Positions 1-9,707 of a stretch of DNA of 64,000 nt are shown here, in pieces. The notes below the pieces were generated by a model that did no database searches, was not told the DNA's origin, and saw only the letters and a program-made list of their open reading frames with translations. Position numbers and translations under genes: made by a program. Positions within the stretch are counted from its first letter, which is position 1. Each line of letters opens with the position of its first letter. Origin of the DNA: CAWAVN01 sp963825075 (GTDB lineage Bacteria > Planctomycetota > Planctomycetia > Planctomycetales > Planctomycetaceae); assembly GCA_963825075.1 (NCBI GenBank), contig CAWGRX010000009.1:186001-250000 (forward strand). Direction: 5' to 3'.

Positions 1-1
1 A

Positions 2-178
2 GAAGCGCCTGAAAGCGAAACGGACAATGAACCGATCGAAACCGAAGCTCCCGCGGAATTGACGGAAGATCAATTCATAGCGGCCCGGTCGATGTGGAGC
101 GCGGCGGCGGGGATTTTGGCGGTGGGGGCCAGAGCGGCCGGAACGCTTCTCCAATCGCAGCTCCTGCGCGATTCATGA
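2..178 (+). CDS. C-terminal end of an unidentified protein (cut by window edge)
   Basis: An open frame runs from the window edge to a TGA at 176-178 and would encode about 58 residues. It starts with an acidic, Glu/Pro-rich stretch (PESETDNEPIETEAP) and continues into an Ala-rich helix-like tail (RSMWSAAAGILAVGARAAG). I do not recognise the family. Both other plus-strand frames contain stops in this stretch, which favours this one, but an antisense open frame also covers it, so the call is tentative. Confidence 0.35.
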   Translation, partial: EAPESETDNEPIETEAPAELTEDQFIAARSMWSAAAGILAVGARAAGTLLQSQLLRDS

Positions 179-227
179 ATGCCGATGCCAGGGACTTCAC
201 CGCCTCGCGGCGGCGGGGCTGCGGGGT

Positions 228-1490
228 ATGCAAAACATCCGCTTGCTCCGCGAGAACGATGACACCTTTCGCAGCGAGGATTTGCTCGGCGATTTTACGG
301 AGCTTTTGCGGGTCGCGTGGAGGTTGAGCCATGCCGAGGAAGTTCCCGGCCGGGAGTGGCTGGGCGTGGCCCGGCGGACGTTTGCCCCGGCAGGTTCCTT
401 GAGGCTGGAAGGCTTATTCACTGAGCCGATCTTGACGCGGAGCGGCTACAGCGGCGTGGCGACTTATCTTTTGGCCGATGATGACACGATCTCCAGCGTG
501 AGCAACGTTCGGCCGGGAACGGCGGCGCGGATCGCGGAAGCCTATCACACCGGAACCGACTTGGGCGCGTTATCCGTGCCGCATCAGATGCTCAATCGCC
601 AGGCCCTGCTCGTGCAGAAAGCCACGCGGTCGCCGGACGGCCGGCTCGGCGGCGGCAAGGACTGCCGGGCCGTCGCCACGGATTCCGCGGGTTGGGACAG
701 CGAGCCGGTCGCCCGGCGGTTTCAGGTGCCGCTTGCGGAACAAGTGGGCCGCGTGTTTGAACTCGACAAGCTCGCGTTTGCCGAGCAGCCCGCCGGTTGG
801 GATTTGTTGTTTCTCGAAGGAATCATCCTCGGCAGCGATGGGGAGAATCTGTTTCTCCAATTGAATGAGGAGCCGGGACTCCTCAGTTTGAAGATCGCGG
901 CCGATCATCCGGCCCTCGTGTTTCGGGAAAACTTGGAACTCTTGGCCCGCGTGCCGGGGTTGGCGGTTCGAATCATTGCGCGGATGCTGCTGAGCGATCC
1001 CGGCGATGCGTTGGCCTTGGCGCTGGCTCCCGTCGCGTCGGCTGAAAGTCCCAGCCCCTGCCGATTGCCCGACAAATGGCGGGGGCACGTGAATTTGGGG
1101 ATCGACAAGTTGGAGCGGGGCTTCTTTCAAACGGCCAAGCGGCAAGCCCACGTGATCGCCTCGCCGCATGCCAAAGAGCGAATCGCGGACGGTTTGGATT
1201 TCGTCCGCCGGCGACTCACGGCGGTGGTTCTGGGCGGCCGGCATGCGCTCCCCACGGGGCGGGTGGGGACGGCGGTGTCCGATGCCCGCACGCTCGATAC
1301 CAACCTGCAACCCGCGGCGGCGTCGTTGCTCAAAGGTTTGACGCACTGCGCGATCGAAAGCCAAACCGATCTGTTGGGCGTTCGCTTTCCGCCCGACCCG
1401 ACGCATCTCGCCGAGCGTTGGCTGGCCGGGGCCGTTTACGAAGAAACCGCCCGCCGGCATTTCCAGAAATGGAGCTGGCTGAAATTGTGA
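228..1490 (+). CDS. Conserved hypothetical protein, about 420 aa
   Basis: This is an unidentified soluble protein. It has no signal peptide, membrane segment or metal-binding motif that I can see. Composition and codon use look like a true gene: the segment LLRVAWRLSHAEEVPGREWL reads as an amphipathic domain start, followed by an alternating alpha/beta body. The ATG at 228 has no convincing ribosome binding site, and the in-frame region above it stays open back to a TAG at 76-78, so the true start could lie up to about 150 bases upstream. The gene ends just before the RND efflux operon and is not obviously tied to it. Confidence 0.6.
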   Translation: MQNIRLLRENDDTFRSEDLLGDFTELLRVAWRLSHAEEVPGREWLGVARRTFAPAGSLRLEGLFTEPILTRSGYSGVATYLLADDDTISSVSNVRPGTAARIAEAYHTGTDLGALSVPHQMLNRQALLVQKATRSPDGRLGGGKDCRAVATDSAGWDSEPVARRFQVPLAEQVGRVFELDKLAFAEQPAGWDLLFLEGIILGSDGENLFLQLNEEPGLLSLKIAADHPALVFRENLELLARVPGLAVRIIARMLLSDPGDALALALAPVASAESPSPCRLPDKWRGHVNLGIDKLERGFFQTAKRQAHVIASPHAKERIADGLDFVRRRLTAVVLGGRHALPTGRVGTAVSDARTLDTNLQPAAASLLKGLTHCAIESQTDLLGVRFPPDPTHLAERWLAGAVYEETARRHFQKWSWLKL

Positions 1491-1598
1491 GACGCGAGCG
1501 AATAACAGCTTGCCGCCCGTCCCGTTGGACTCTACAACAGAGTGGGAAGCGTAGTGGCTTTTTTTGGGTGGCTGAATCGGTTTAACCGGGTGGGAAAT

Positions 1599-3302
1599 AT
1601 GCGGGGTGTTGTTGCCTGTGGCCGGCTCGAACGGCGGAATTTTCGCTGGTCGTCGTTTTGGGGTGTTTTGCTCGGAACGGTGAGTTTGTGGGGATGTTCG
1701 CGGTCTTCCCCGGAGGCGGAAGAACCCGCCCAGCGGCCGGTGTCGGTCTTGATCTTGAAGGAAGATGCCCCCGCGCCGGTCATCCGCGTGAGCGGTTCGG
1801 TCGGATCGTGGAAAACCGAAGACCTGGGCTTTGAGGTTTCCGGGCGGGTGACGCGAGTCATCGAGCCGGAAAAAGACATCGAAGGCCGGGACTTGTGGAT
1901 TTCCGGCCGCACCAGTGAGCCGACGGAACTCGCAAGGCTGGATGATTCCCGCTATGTCCTCAAGGCCAACAGCGCGAAAGCCGAAATGGACGCGATGGAT
2001 CAAAAGATTGAAGCGGTGAAAATCGAGCGAGACGACGTGATTCCCGCCCAGATTGCCGCCGCCGAGGCCGACCGCGAATTTTCCGCTGAAGATTATAACC
2101 GCAAGAACAAACTGTTCGAGCGGAACGCTGCGACCCGACAGGAACTCGATGCAGCCAAGGCCCAAATCGATGCCGCCAAAGCTCGAGTCGCCCAGCTCAC
2201 GGCGCAAAAAGAAGCCAAGGCGGCGGAGGTGACTTCGCTCGACGCTCAAAGGGATCAGCAAAAAAACGACTGGGAAGAAGCGAAGCGCAACGTGGAAGAT
2301 TGCGTGCTGTTTTCGCCCTTCCGCGGACAGGTGGCTCAGGTGCACGTGATCCCCGGCGGATATGTGGAACGCGGGCAGCCCGTGGTGACCGTGCAGATGA
2401 TGGATCCTATCAAGATCGACTTTGAAGTCTCCGCCGAGACCGTTCGCAAGCTGCCTAACAAAGGCCCGGTGGAGATTTCGTTTGCGGACAAAGACGGAAC
2501 AACCCGCAGGGAAACGGCCTTCATCTATCAAACCGATCCCACCGCCGACCCTGCCACGCGAACGTTTACGGTGACCCTCTTGTTTCGGAACGAAAAAATC
2601 CGCCCGGCGATTCCCGAAGAGTATCGAAACGTGCCTCTGCCCAGGACGCCGGAAGTTTGGCGGATGAACCGCGGGCTTACCGGGACCGAGGATCAATGGT
2701 TTCTGGAGAAACAGGCCATCGACGAGGATAAACAGGGACCGTTTTTGTGGCAGGTCGAACTCCCCGAACCGCCGCCGAAAAACATCGGACCGATTCTGAA
2801 GGTCAAGAAAGTCCGCGTCCAGCGGGGCGACTTGGAATTGTCGATCGTCGATCTTTACCACCTGGTCAACGTGAGCCTCCCCGACAGCGGGGGCCAGAAC
2901 CCGCAGGATTTGCTGTTTACAGCGAAGCTCTCGCCGCCCGAAAAATGGGACGGGAAGACCGTGCTGTTGGATCAGAATCAATGGCTCTTGCGGCCGGGCG
3001 ATCTGGTGAATGTCCATCTGAAACGCGGCGAACGAGACAGCGGCTTCTTCGTGCCCATGAACTCTGTGAAGAACGAACCCGACGGCCAATCGGTGTTCGT
3101 CGTGGAGACCACGGGAGGGAAGTCCACGCTCAAGCGGACGCCGGTGAAGCTCGTGGAAACCATCGGCACGCGGGTGCGGATTGAGCCGGCGGATGGCACC
3201 AAGTTTACCACCGGTACGCCGATCGTCGTGGGACGAGTGCATTATCTCCAAGACGACGAACCTGTGCGAATCGCGGAAACGATCGAGGAGGCCGCGCCGT
3301 GA
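1599..3302 (+). CDS. RND efflux pump periplasmic adaptor lipoprotein (HlyD/AcrA family)
   Basis: Membrane-fusion adaptor that would link an inner-membrane RND pump to an outer-membrane channel. The N-terminus has a hydrophobic signal ending in a lipobox (SLWGC, Cys about residue 33), so it is probably lipid-anchored. Residues about 110-230 are a long Ala/Glu/Lys-rich alpha hairpin (AAKAQIDAAKARVAQLTAQK), flanked by biotinyl-lipoyl-like halves, the second containing FSPFRGQVAQVHVIPGGYVERG. At about 567 residues it is longer than the usual 350-400; the extra part lies at about residues 340-440 inside the beta-barrel region. I chose the ATG at 1599 because the longer frame from 1542 places non-signal sequence ahead of the hydrophobic core. 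Its stop overlaps the GTG start of the pump gene by four bases, so the two are translationally coupled. Confidence 0.9.
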   Translation: MRGVVACGRLERRNFRWSSFWGVLLGTVSLWGCSRSSPEAEEPAQRPVSVLILKEDAPAPVIRVSGSVGSWKTEDLGFEVSGRVTRVIEPEKDIEGRDLWISGRTSEPTELARLDDSRYVLKANSAKAEMDAMDQKIEAVKIERDDVIPAQIAAAEADREFSAEDYNRKNKLFERNAATRQELDAAKAQIDAAKARVAQLTAQKEAKAAEVTSLDAQRDQQKNDWEEAKRNVEDCVLFSPFRGQVAQVHVIPGGYVERGQPVVTVQMMDPIKIDFEVSAETVRKLPNKGPVEISFADKDGTTRRETAFIYQTDPTADPATRTFTVTLLFRNEKIRPAIPEEYRNVPLPRTPEVWRMNRGLTGTEDQWFLEKQAIDEDKQGPFLWQVELPEPPPKNIGPILKVKKVRVQRGDLELSIVDLYHLVNVSLPDSGGQNPQDLLFTAKLSPPEKWDGKTVLLDQNQWLLRPGDLVNVHLKRGERDSGFFVPMNSVKNEPDGQSVFVVETTGGKSTLKRTPVKLVETIGTRVRIEPADGTKFTTGTPIVVGRVHYLQDDEPVRIAETIEEAAP

Positions 3303-4933
3303 ACCTGCCTCAAATGTCCTTAAGGTATCGGGCGGTAGTGGTCACGGTAGTGTTGTTGCTGACGTTGTGGGGCATCGTGCAATACTTCACCATGCCCCGC
3401 CGGGAGGATCCCGAATACACCGTCCGCACCTGCGCGATCCTCACCTCGTGGCCCGGCGTGCCGGCGGAAAAAGTCGAAGAACTCGTCACCTTCCCCATCG
3501 AAAAAGCCGTCGATTCCATCGACCGCGTGGAAAAGGTGCGGTCCACGACGACGGTGGGGCTGTCGGCGGTTTATGTGGATGCTTACGAATCCGTTCCATC
3601 AAGCTCCATCGACAACGTGTGGGACAAAGTCCGCGCCAACGTCGCCAAAGTCAAAATGCCCGAACCGAGCATCACGCCGATCGTCAATGATGAGTACGGC
3701 GACACCAACATCATGTTGCTCGCCGTCTATCAAACGCCGCTGCCTGGCGAGGACGCGATCGATCCCGCCAATCGCTATTCGCTCCGCGAACTGGACGTCA
3801 TTTCGCAAAAAGTCCGCGATGAAATCCGGTATGTCGAAGGCGTTGCGAAGGTCGAGCAATACGGCGTGCGGGATGAGGCCATTTATATTGAAACCGACCT
3901 GGGCACGTGGTCGCAGCTCAACCTGACCACCGATCAGCTCGAGAACCTGGCTGCGGCTCGAAACATCGTGACCAGCGGCGGCACCTTGGAAACCGATGTC
4001 GGCCGGTTTTCCGTAAGCACCACGGGCGAGTTCGACGCGGCGGACGAATTGAACTCCATCATCGTCAAGGGCAGCACCGATCAAGCCAATCGATCCGGTT
4101 CTCCGCTCAAGCGGAAGGGAACCGAGCAATCGCCGATCTACCTTAGGGACTTGGGTTTGAAGATCAACCGCGACTACGCCGATCCGCCTCCGAACATTTA
4201 TCGTTTCACCGGACCAAACACCTCGCAGCCTTGCGTGGTCGTCGCGCTCACGATGAAAGCGGGCGGAAACATCACTTCGATCTGCGCGGACGCTAAAGAC
4301 CGCATGCGGGCAATGCAGGAGAAACACAAGACCCTCCCGCCCGATATTGCCGTCGTGCCGATTTCCGATCAATCGGTGAACGTCAACGCGAAGCTCCAAG
4401 GCGTGTTCATCAATGTCGTGGAGGCCGTGTTGATTGTGGTACTGGTGGTGTATTTGATCGTGGGGTTTCGCTCGGCGGCGGTGATGGCGACGAACATTCC
4501 GATCGTCGTGCTGGCGACGATTGCGGTCCTGCCGACATTGGGCGTGGATTTGGAGCAGATTTCGCTCGCATCGTTGATTATCGCGTTGGGGTTGTTGGTG
4601 GATAACGCCGTGCAGGTCTGCGATCAATGCCGGACCAACCAGATCGCCGGCATGCCGCCCGCCGAAGCCACCATCACCGGAACGAACCAGGTCGCGATGC
4701 CCATGCTGGCCGGCACCTTAACCACCGTGGCAGCGTTTTTGCCGATGCTCATCGGTCTCGTCGGCAGCAAACGGGAATACGTTTACAGCCTGCCGGTGAC
4801 CTTATCCGTCACGCTGGGGATCAGTTGGTTGATGGCGATGACGTTTTGCAGCATTCTCGCCGCGACGTTCATTCGCACGCCCAAAGATCCCGGCAAACCC
4901 AGCGCCCCTTGCCCTGGCTCTTCGACCGGGTGA
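3299..4933 (+). CDS. RND efflux pump permease, N-terminal part (frameshifted)
   Basis: First half of a hydrophobe/amphiphile or metal efflux RND transporter, which pumps substrates out using the proton gradient. It has TM1 at residues 12-31, the large first periplasmic porter loop, and TM2-TM4, including LLVDNAVQVCDQ where the family carries its proton-relay Asp. The frame is lost at about 4905-4908, in a run of four Cs: the reading goes wrong after KDPGKPSAP and the correct continuation (LPWLFDRVMRQ) is in the next frame. One missing C would repair it. The GTG start at 3299 overlaps the adaptor stop (GTGA). I infer a single pump gene spanning 3299-6663, about 1120 codons, normal for the family. 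Confidence 0.85.
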   Translation: MNLPQMSLRYRAVVVTVVLLLTLWGIVQYFTMPRREDPEYTVRTCAILTSWPGVPAEKVEELVTFPIEKAVDSIDRVEKVRSTTTVGLSAVYVDAYESVPSSSIDNVWDKVRANVAKVKMPEPSITPIVNDEYGDTNIMLLAVYQTPLPGEDAIDPANRYSLRELDVISQKVRDEIRYVEGVAKVEQYGVRDEAIYIETDLGTWSQLNLTTDQLENLAAARNIVTSGGTLETDVGRFSVSTTGEFDAADELNSIIVKGSTDQANRSGSPLKRKGTEQSPIYLRDLGLKINRDYADPPPNIYRFTGPNTSQPCVVVALTMKAGGNITSICADAKDRMRAMQEKHKTLPPDIAVVPISDQSVNVNAKLQGVFINVVEAVLIVVLVVYLIVGFRSAAVMATNIPIVVLATIAVLPTLGVDLEQISLASLIIALGLLVDNAVQVCDQCRTNQIAGMPPAEATITGTNQVAMPMLAGTLTTVAAFLPMLIGLVGSKREYVYSLPVTLSVTLGISWLMAMTFCSILAATFIRTPKDPGKPSAPCPGSSTG

Positions 4934-6663
4934 TGCGGCAGGTGAAAAAACGAAAAGGCCAAGCCGGCGAATCGTCCGCATCCAGCGAGAACGTCGTTCT
5001 CACGCTGTTCGGCAAAACGGCGGCGGGAGCGATTCGGCTCAAATTTCTCACCGTGGGTGTCGCGGTGCTGTTATTGGTGGGAGCCATGATGCTCCCCATC
5101 GGTTCGGAGTTTTTTCCGCGAGACAACCGCGATCAATTCGCCGTCGAAGTTTGGCTGCCCGATAACGTGACGATCGAGGAAACCGATCAAGTCGCCCGGC
5201 AGATCGAACAACTGCTCCAAAAACTCAGCCCCACCACGAATGCCGACGGCGAAACCGTCGAACGAATCCTGGGCATGCGAACTTCCGTGGGCTCGGGCGG
5301 CGCGAGGTGGTATCTCGGACGAAACCCCGAATCCAGCAAACCCAACTATGCCGAGATTCTAGTTCGCACCACCGATCCGCTGGTCACATCGAACCTGGCT
5401 CGCGAAGTGAAAGCTGCCGCGGCGAACGGGAATAAACAGTGGCGGATCGAACCCATCATCGGCGCGAGGATCATTCCCCGCGAACTCGCGCTCGGTCCGC
5501 CGGTGAATGCTCCGATCGGCATTCGGATTTTGGGGTCGGGCTTATCGAAGCCGGGTTTTGCGGATCTCCGCACGCTGCGAAGACTCAGCGAAGAACTCAA
5601 AGCGATCATGCGGAAGCACCACCAGACTTGGGACGTTCACGACACATTGGGGGCGGCGGGTTATCAACTGCGCGTGGAAGTCGATGAAGACAAAGCCAAT
5701 CTTGCCGGCGTGACCAACCTCAACGTGGCCCGCACGCTGAATGCGTATTTCAGCGGCCAGTATCTGACGACGTTTCGCGAAGGCGATCACCAGGTGCCGG
5801 TGTTTCTGCGGCTTGCCCCGCAAGAACGCGGATCGCTGTTGGAACTGAACAACGCCTTCGTCGAAGGTTTTAACGGAAAGATTCCGCTCAACTCAATTGC
5901 CCAGGTGAAGCCTCGGTTCGATCCCGCCACCATCGAGCGCTATCGCCTCAATCGGAACATCGAAGTCCGCGCCCGCGTGAAGGACGGCGCGCTTGCCAAC
6001 GATGTGCTGAAAGAGATTATGGCGACTCCGGAATACCGGGACTTCGAAGCGAAGCTGCCGGCCAACTATTGGCTGGAAATTGCGGGCGAGCAGGAGGAGT
6101 CCGACAAAAGCAGCAAGCAAATGACCGTGTGCTTTACGATTTCGATTCTGTCGATCTTGATGCTGTTGGTTATCCAATACAACGGCTGGGCCAAGCCGTT
6201 CATCATTCTGGCCACGCTGCCGATGGCATTAATCGGGGCGTTTCCGGGGTTGTTTTTGATGGGGTATCCGCTGGGCTTCATGCCGCAGTTGGGATTGTTG
6301 TCGTTATTCGGAATCGTATTGAACACGGCGATCATCTTTTTCGAGTTTGCGGATCAACTCATCAAAGAGAAAGCCCAAACCTCCGCGGGCGAAGGTCCGA
6401 TTCTCGGTATGACGGTGGACGAATTTCGCAGTTGCCTGGTCGAAGCCGGCAAACAACGCCTCCTGCCGATTTTTTTGACGACTGCGACGACCGTGGGCGG
6501 CTTGATCCCGCTGGCTTTGGCGGGCGGACCACTTTGGGAAGGCATGGCCTGGCTGATGATCTTCGGCCTGTGCATCGCCACCGTGCTGACGTTGCTGGTC
6601 GTGCCCGCGATGTACGCCATCTTCGTCGAGACCTTTCATGTCCAGCCTGTACGATTGGATTGA
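4906..6663 (+). CDS. RND efflux pump permease, C-terminal part (frameshifted)
   Basis: Second half of the pump that begins at 3299. It opens with the cytoplasmic linker LPWLFDRVMRQVKKRKG, then TM7 (VGVAVLLLVGAMMLPIGSEFFP), the second periplasmic porter loop, and TM8-TM12, ending in LCIATVLTLLVVPAMYAIF. The match to the RND fold is continuous across the break, so the protein probably works as one chain if the frameshift is a sequence error. No outer-membrane TolC-like gene lies beside it. The next gene (DUF11) starts 240 bases further on and looks independent. Confidence 0.85.
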   Translation, partial: PLPWLFDRVMRQVKKRKGQAGESSASSENVVLTLFGKTAAGAIRLKFLTVGVAVLLLVGAMMLPIGSEFFPRDNRDQFAVEVWLPDNVTIEETDQVARQIEQLLQKLSPTTNADGETVERILGMRTSVGSGGARWYLGRNPESSKPNYAEILVRTTDPLVTSNLAREVKAAAANGNKQWRIEPIIGARIIPRELALGPPVNAPIGIRILGSGLSKPGFADLRTLRRLSEELKAIMRKHHQTWDVHDTLGAAGYQLRVEVDEDKANLAGVTNLNVARTLNAYFSGQYLTTFREGDHQVPVFLRLAPQERGSLLELNNAFVEGFNGKIPLNSIAQVKPRFDPATIERYRLNRNIEVRARVKDGALANDVLKEIMATPEYRDFEAKLPANYWLEIAGEQEESDKSSKQMTVCFTISILSILMLLVIQYNGWAKPFIILATLPMALIGAFPGLFLMGYPLGFMPQLGLLSLFGIVLNTAIIFFEFADQLIKEKAQTSAGEGPILGMTVDEFRSCLVEAGKQRLLPIFLTTATTVGGLIPLALAGGPLWEGMAWLMIFGLCIATVLTLLVVPAMYAIFVETFHVQPVRLD

Positions 6664-6900
6664 TGCCCACGGCAGACGAGATGCGGGATCTCCCCAGGTT
6701 GTCTTCCGGCCGGTCTTTGTTTCTGGTGTGACATCTTTGTGTATTCGGCAAAATCCCTCCAATCGGCAAAATCGGATTGATTTTCCCGGCCTGGAAGACC
6801 GATTTTGATGAAAAGCAGATTACGGACACACGCGCGGCGTAGCCGACGTGGGTTGATTTCAAGCCAGATGGAAACGGACAAATTTCACCGGGAGGGTCAA

Positions 6901-8661
6901 ATGGGTAAGTTAGGGAGATGGCCAACCATCCTTTTATTGCTGGGGATTTGCGCACCGGCATGGTTGATGGCCCAGGGGCCGAGGTCGGGGAAGCCACAGC
7001 TTCCCACCGTGTTCAATCCTTTTGAGAGCCAGGAAGCGCCGGCAACAACTCAGGCGCCTGCGCCGGAAGTCGGGAATCCCTTTGAGGAACTGGCCGCGGA
7101 ACCGGCTCAGCCGGGCCGGGACGTGGAACGGCCTTCTCCGGTCCGGCTCAGTTCGGGCCGGCGCAAAGAATCGCCGGCTCCCGTTTCCGTTCAGCCGATC
7201 GGGAATCAGGAAGCGCCGGCCGAAGTGCGGATTCAAGTTCCCGGCCCCGCAGCGGGCGTCAACATCGGCCGCCGCGAAGCGACGCCTTACGTCAAAACTT
7301 ACGAAAGCAAAACCCCCAGCATGACCGTGGACTGGGTCACTCCGGAAGTGGTCAGCGTGGGGCAGGAAGGCGATTTTGAACTGGTCCTCAGAAACCGGGG
7401 CGTGGCCACGATCAACGACATTGTGATCGAACAAGCTCTGCCGCGGGGTTTTCAACTGATCGATTCCCAGCCCAAGCCCGTGCAGTTGGAAAACCAGCCG
7501 GTATGGATGGTGAATCAATTGGAACCCAACCAGGAGCACCGCATTGCTCTGAGGCTCAAGCCGGTGGTCGCGGGGGAAGCCCTCAGCCAGGCCCGCGTGA
7601 CCTTCAGCACCTATTCCAGCACGAAGCTGCGCGTCGTCGAACCCTTGCTGAAATTGGCGGCTGAGGGACCGGAATCGGTGATTCTGGGCAATCAAGCGGT
7701 GTTCAACGTGACCGTGGAAAACCCCGGCACCGCCGCGACGACCAACACGATTCTGAACGTCCAGTTCTCCGATGGGTTGGCCCCGCTCGCCAAGAGCACC
7801 ACCTATGAAATCGGCACGCTGAATCCCGGCGAATCCCGCTCGATTCGCGTGTTGGCCAACATGGTGAAACTAGGCGATCATACCTGCCGGTTCTCCGTGA
7901 TTGCAGACAACGGCTTGGACGAAGAGCAGGAACGCACCGTCCGCGGTCTGGGGGCCATTCTGGAAACCAAGATCGAAGGTCCGGACTTCCGCTACGTGGG
8001 CCGCCCGGCCACGTTCAAGATAGTCGCCGAGAACAACGGCACCGCCCCTGCGACCAACGCCCACGTGCGGTGTGCGGTTCCGCAGTCCTTCGGTTTCGTA
8101 GCCGCCAACGCCGGCGGAAAATACGACGCCGCCAGCAAAACAGTGAACTGGTTCGTCAATCAGGTCGAAGCCGGCGGCAAGGTGGAAGTCGAATGCGAAC
8201 TGCGGGCTTTGGACCGTGGGGCATTCCCGGTGATGGCCTTGTCGTATGCCGATCGCGGACTCCGCTCCCTGGCCAAGCACGAAACCAAAGTGGAAGGCAT
8301 CGCCGCCATTCTCCTGGAAGTCGTGGACATCGACGATCCGGTCGAAGTCGGAGCCGACACGGGTTATGAAATCCTCGTCACCAACCAAGGCACCGATTTC
8401 GCCACCAACATTCAAATCAACCTCGAAGTGCCGGATGGCATGGAAATCACCGGGGTGAAAGGTCCCACGGCAGGCACAATTGAAGACGGGAAAGTCGTGT
8501 TCGCTCCGCTGGCCAAACTGGCTCCGCGGGCGGACGCCATCTACCGCGTGAAAATTCGCGGCCTGAAAGCGGGCGACTTCCGCGTGACGGTCCACGCCAA
8601 GTCCGACACCTTGACATCCCAGGTCACCGAGCAGGAAAGCACGAAAGTCTATCAAGACTGA
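6901..8661 (+). CDS. Secreted DUF11/CARDB repeat protein (OmcB-like envelope protein)
   Basis: Exported protein of about 586 residues. The ATG at 6901 follows a strong ribosome binding site (GGGAGG at 6890-6895) and starts a signal peptide (LGRWPTILLLLGICAPAWLMAQG); the open frame from 6805 has no such site. After a Pro-rich spacer come about five immunoglobulin-like DUF11 repeats, each built on VGQEGDFELVLRNRGVATIN-type sequence with a conserved N-x-G turn, at roughly residues 140-250, 250-350, 360-460, 470-560 and the tail. In Chlamydia and planctomycetes such repeats occur in structural envelope proteins, but this one has few cysteines. A strong terminator follows directly, so it is probably a single-gene unit. 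Confidence 0.85.
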   Translation: MGKLGRWPTILLLLGICAPAWLMAQGPRSGKPQLPTVFNPFESQEAPATTQAPAPEVGNPFEELAAEPAQPGRDVERPSPVRLSSGRRKESPAPVSVQPIGNQEAPAEVRIQVPGPAAGVNIGRREATPYVKTYESKTPSMTVDWVTPEVVSVGQEGDFELVLRNRGVATINDIVIEQALPRGFQLIDSQPKPVQLENQPVWMVNQLEPNQEHRIALRLKPVVAGEALSQARVTFSTYSSTKLRVVEPLLKLAAEGPESVILGNQAVFNVTVENPGTAATTNTILNVQFSDGLAPLAKSTTYEIGTLNPGESRSIRVLANMVKLGDHTCRFSVIADNGLDEEQERTVRGLGAILETKIEGPDFRYVGRPATFKIVAENNGTAPATNAHVRCAVPQSFGFVAANAGGKYDAASKTVNWFVNQVEAGGKVEVECELRALDRGAFPVMALSYADRGLRSLAKHETKVEGIAAILLEVVDIDDPVEVGADTGYEILVTNQGTDFATNIQINLEVPDGMEITGVKGPTAGTIEDGKVVFAPLAKLAPRADAIYRVKIRGLKAGDFRVTVHAKSDTLTSQVTEQESTKVYQD

Positions 8662-8686
8662 CGGCGAAATCTTGGCTTGAAATCCG

Positions 8687-8730
8687 AATCGCCCCGGCAT
8701 TTCCCCTGGAAGTGTCCGGGGCGATTTCTG
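8687..8730 (+). terminator. Rho-independent terminator after the DUF11 gene
   Basis: An 11-base perfect stem (AATCGCCCCGG with CCGGGGCGATT) with an 18-base loop lies 25 bases after the stop codon, followed by a modest T-rich stretch (TTTCTGTT). Confidence 0.7.
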
Positions 8731-9016
8731 TTCAGGCGCAGGTTTTTCGAGGTCTCCAGAGAATTCTGAAGTTGCAAGTCCTTTTATCATATAGGTTTTT
8801 GGAGATATTCCTCAGCAATCCTCCCCCGCGCAAAACGTGTCACACTGTATCCGCCTAAAAAGTCCCTACAACTGGAACAACTCCGATATGTGGTTTTTGC
8901 GGACCGGACTGGGCGGTTTCGGCCTATGCGGGTCATCTGGCTTTGACCAACGTTAGTAGATCTGCCGACAATTCTGGTGAAGACTGTTTTTAACACAATT
9001 TCACCAGGAGGGGGGA
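8731..9016. other. Intergenic stretch with no recognised gene
   Basis: No supportable coding frame. It presumably carries the promoter of the lipoprotein at 9017, whose ribosome binding site (AGGAGG at 9006-9011) is near-perfect, but I cannot pick out a clear -35/-10 pair. Confidence 0.5.
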
Positions 9017-9586
9017 ATGATGAGGACTCTGCTGATCCTCGTTTGCACGATAAATCTGACGATGACGGGATGTAAAACGGGAACCAAACACTCGTCCTGC
9101 GCGACGACGTGCGGGGTTCCCTGCGGAAGTTGTGCCCGCGTCGGCGCCGCGGCGGTGAGGCCCGCGCCGCATCCGCCCGTGGTTCCGGAGAAAAAGGCCG
9201 AGCCGATGCCCGTCAAGGAAATCAGCCATAGCAACAAAATCGCTAATCCCTTCACGCAGCCCGCCGCGCCGGAACCGAAGGAAATGCCCGTTCCCGAATA
9301 CGCCCATGCCGGAAACTACGGCTGGTTGATCGGCGAACTCCAGCGAGTTCACGCACCGGGGCATGAATGGAAAATCCGCTATGCCCCCCTCGATCAGCAC
9401 GATGAATGGGGCGGCAGCATGGTCCTCGCTCCCGATGTTCGCCTCGACGAATTTCAAAATGGCGACAAGGTGTATGTGGAAGGCGAAATCCTCACCGCTC
9501 GGCCCAGCCTGTACCTCAGCGGCCCGTTGTACCGCGTCCGCATCCTCCGCCCGGCATCGGACATGGTCCGCGTTACCCGAAAGTAA
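9017..9586 (+). CDS. Small Cys-rich N-terminus lipoprotein, unknown function
   Basis: A 189-residue lipoprotein. The signal peptide ends in a lipobox (LTMTGC, Cys at about residue 19). After the lipidated Cys comes a short Cys cluster (SSCATTCGVPCGSCARVG), then a Pro-rich spacer, then a folded domain of about 90 residues (YGWLIGELQRV to the end) with alternating beta strands and the phrase GDKVYVEGEILTARPSLYLSGPLYRV, reminiscent of a small beta barrel. I do not recognise the family. Translation can start at either of two adjacent ATGs (9017, 9020). A terminator follows, so it is transcribed alone. Confidence 0.8.
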   Translation: MMRTLLILVCTINLTMTGCKTGTKHSSCATTCGVPCGSCARVGAAAVRPAPHPPVVPEKKAEPMPVKEISHSNKIANPFTQPAAPEPKEMPVPEYAHAGNYGWLIGELQRVHAPGHEWKIRYAPLDQHDEWGGSMVLAPDVRLDEFQNGDKVYVEGEILTARPSLYLSGPLYRVRILRPASDMVRVTRK

Positions 9587-9620
9587 CCTCTGCCTGGAAT
9601 CCCGCCAGCAACCCATCCCG

Positions 9621-9659
9621 CCCCCCGGTGTGCATCCGAATCACACCGGGGGATTTTTT
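9621..9659 (+). terminator. Rho-independent terminator after the 9017 lipoprotein
   Basis: The stem CCCCCGGTGTG pairs with CACACCGGGGG across a 9-base loop and is followed by six Ts at 9654-9659. This is a textbook intrinsic terminator. Confidence 0.85.
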
Positions 9660-9707
9660 ATGAATAGAACGGGCCATTCGCGGCAGCCAAGTGGCGTCTG
9701 TCGTTCG

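Noticed and set aside
570..3251. 893-codon open frame on the minus strand opposite the unidentified gene and the RND adaptor
   Set aside because: It is antisense to two genes with clear family marks, and its translation is rich in His, Arg, Gly and Pro with no motif. This is expected for the complement of GC-rich coding DNA.
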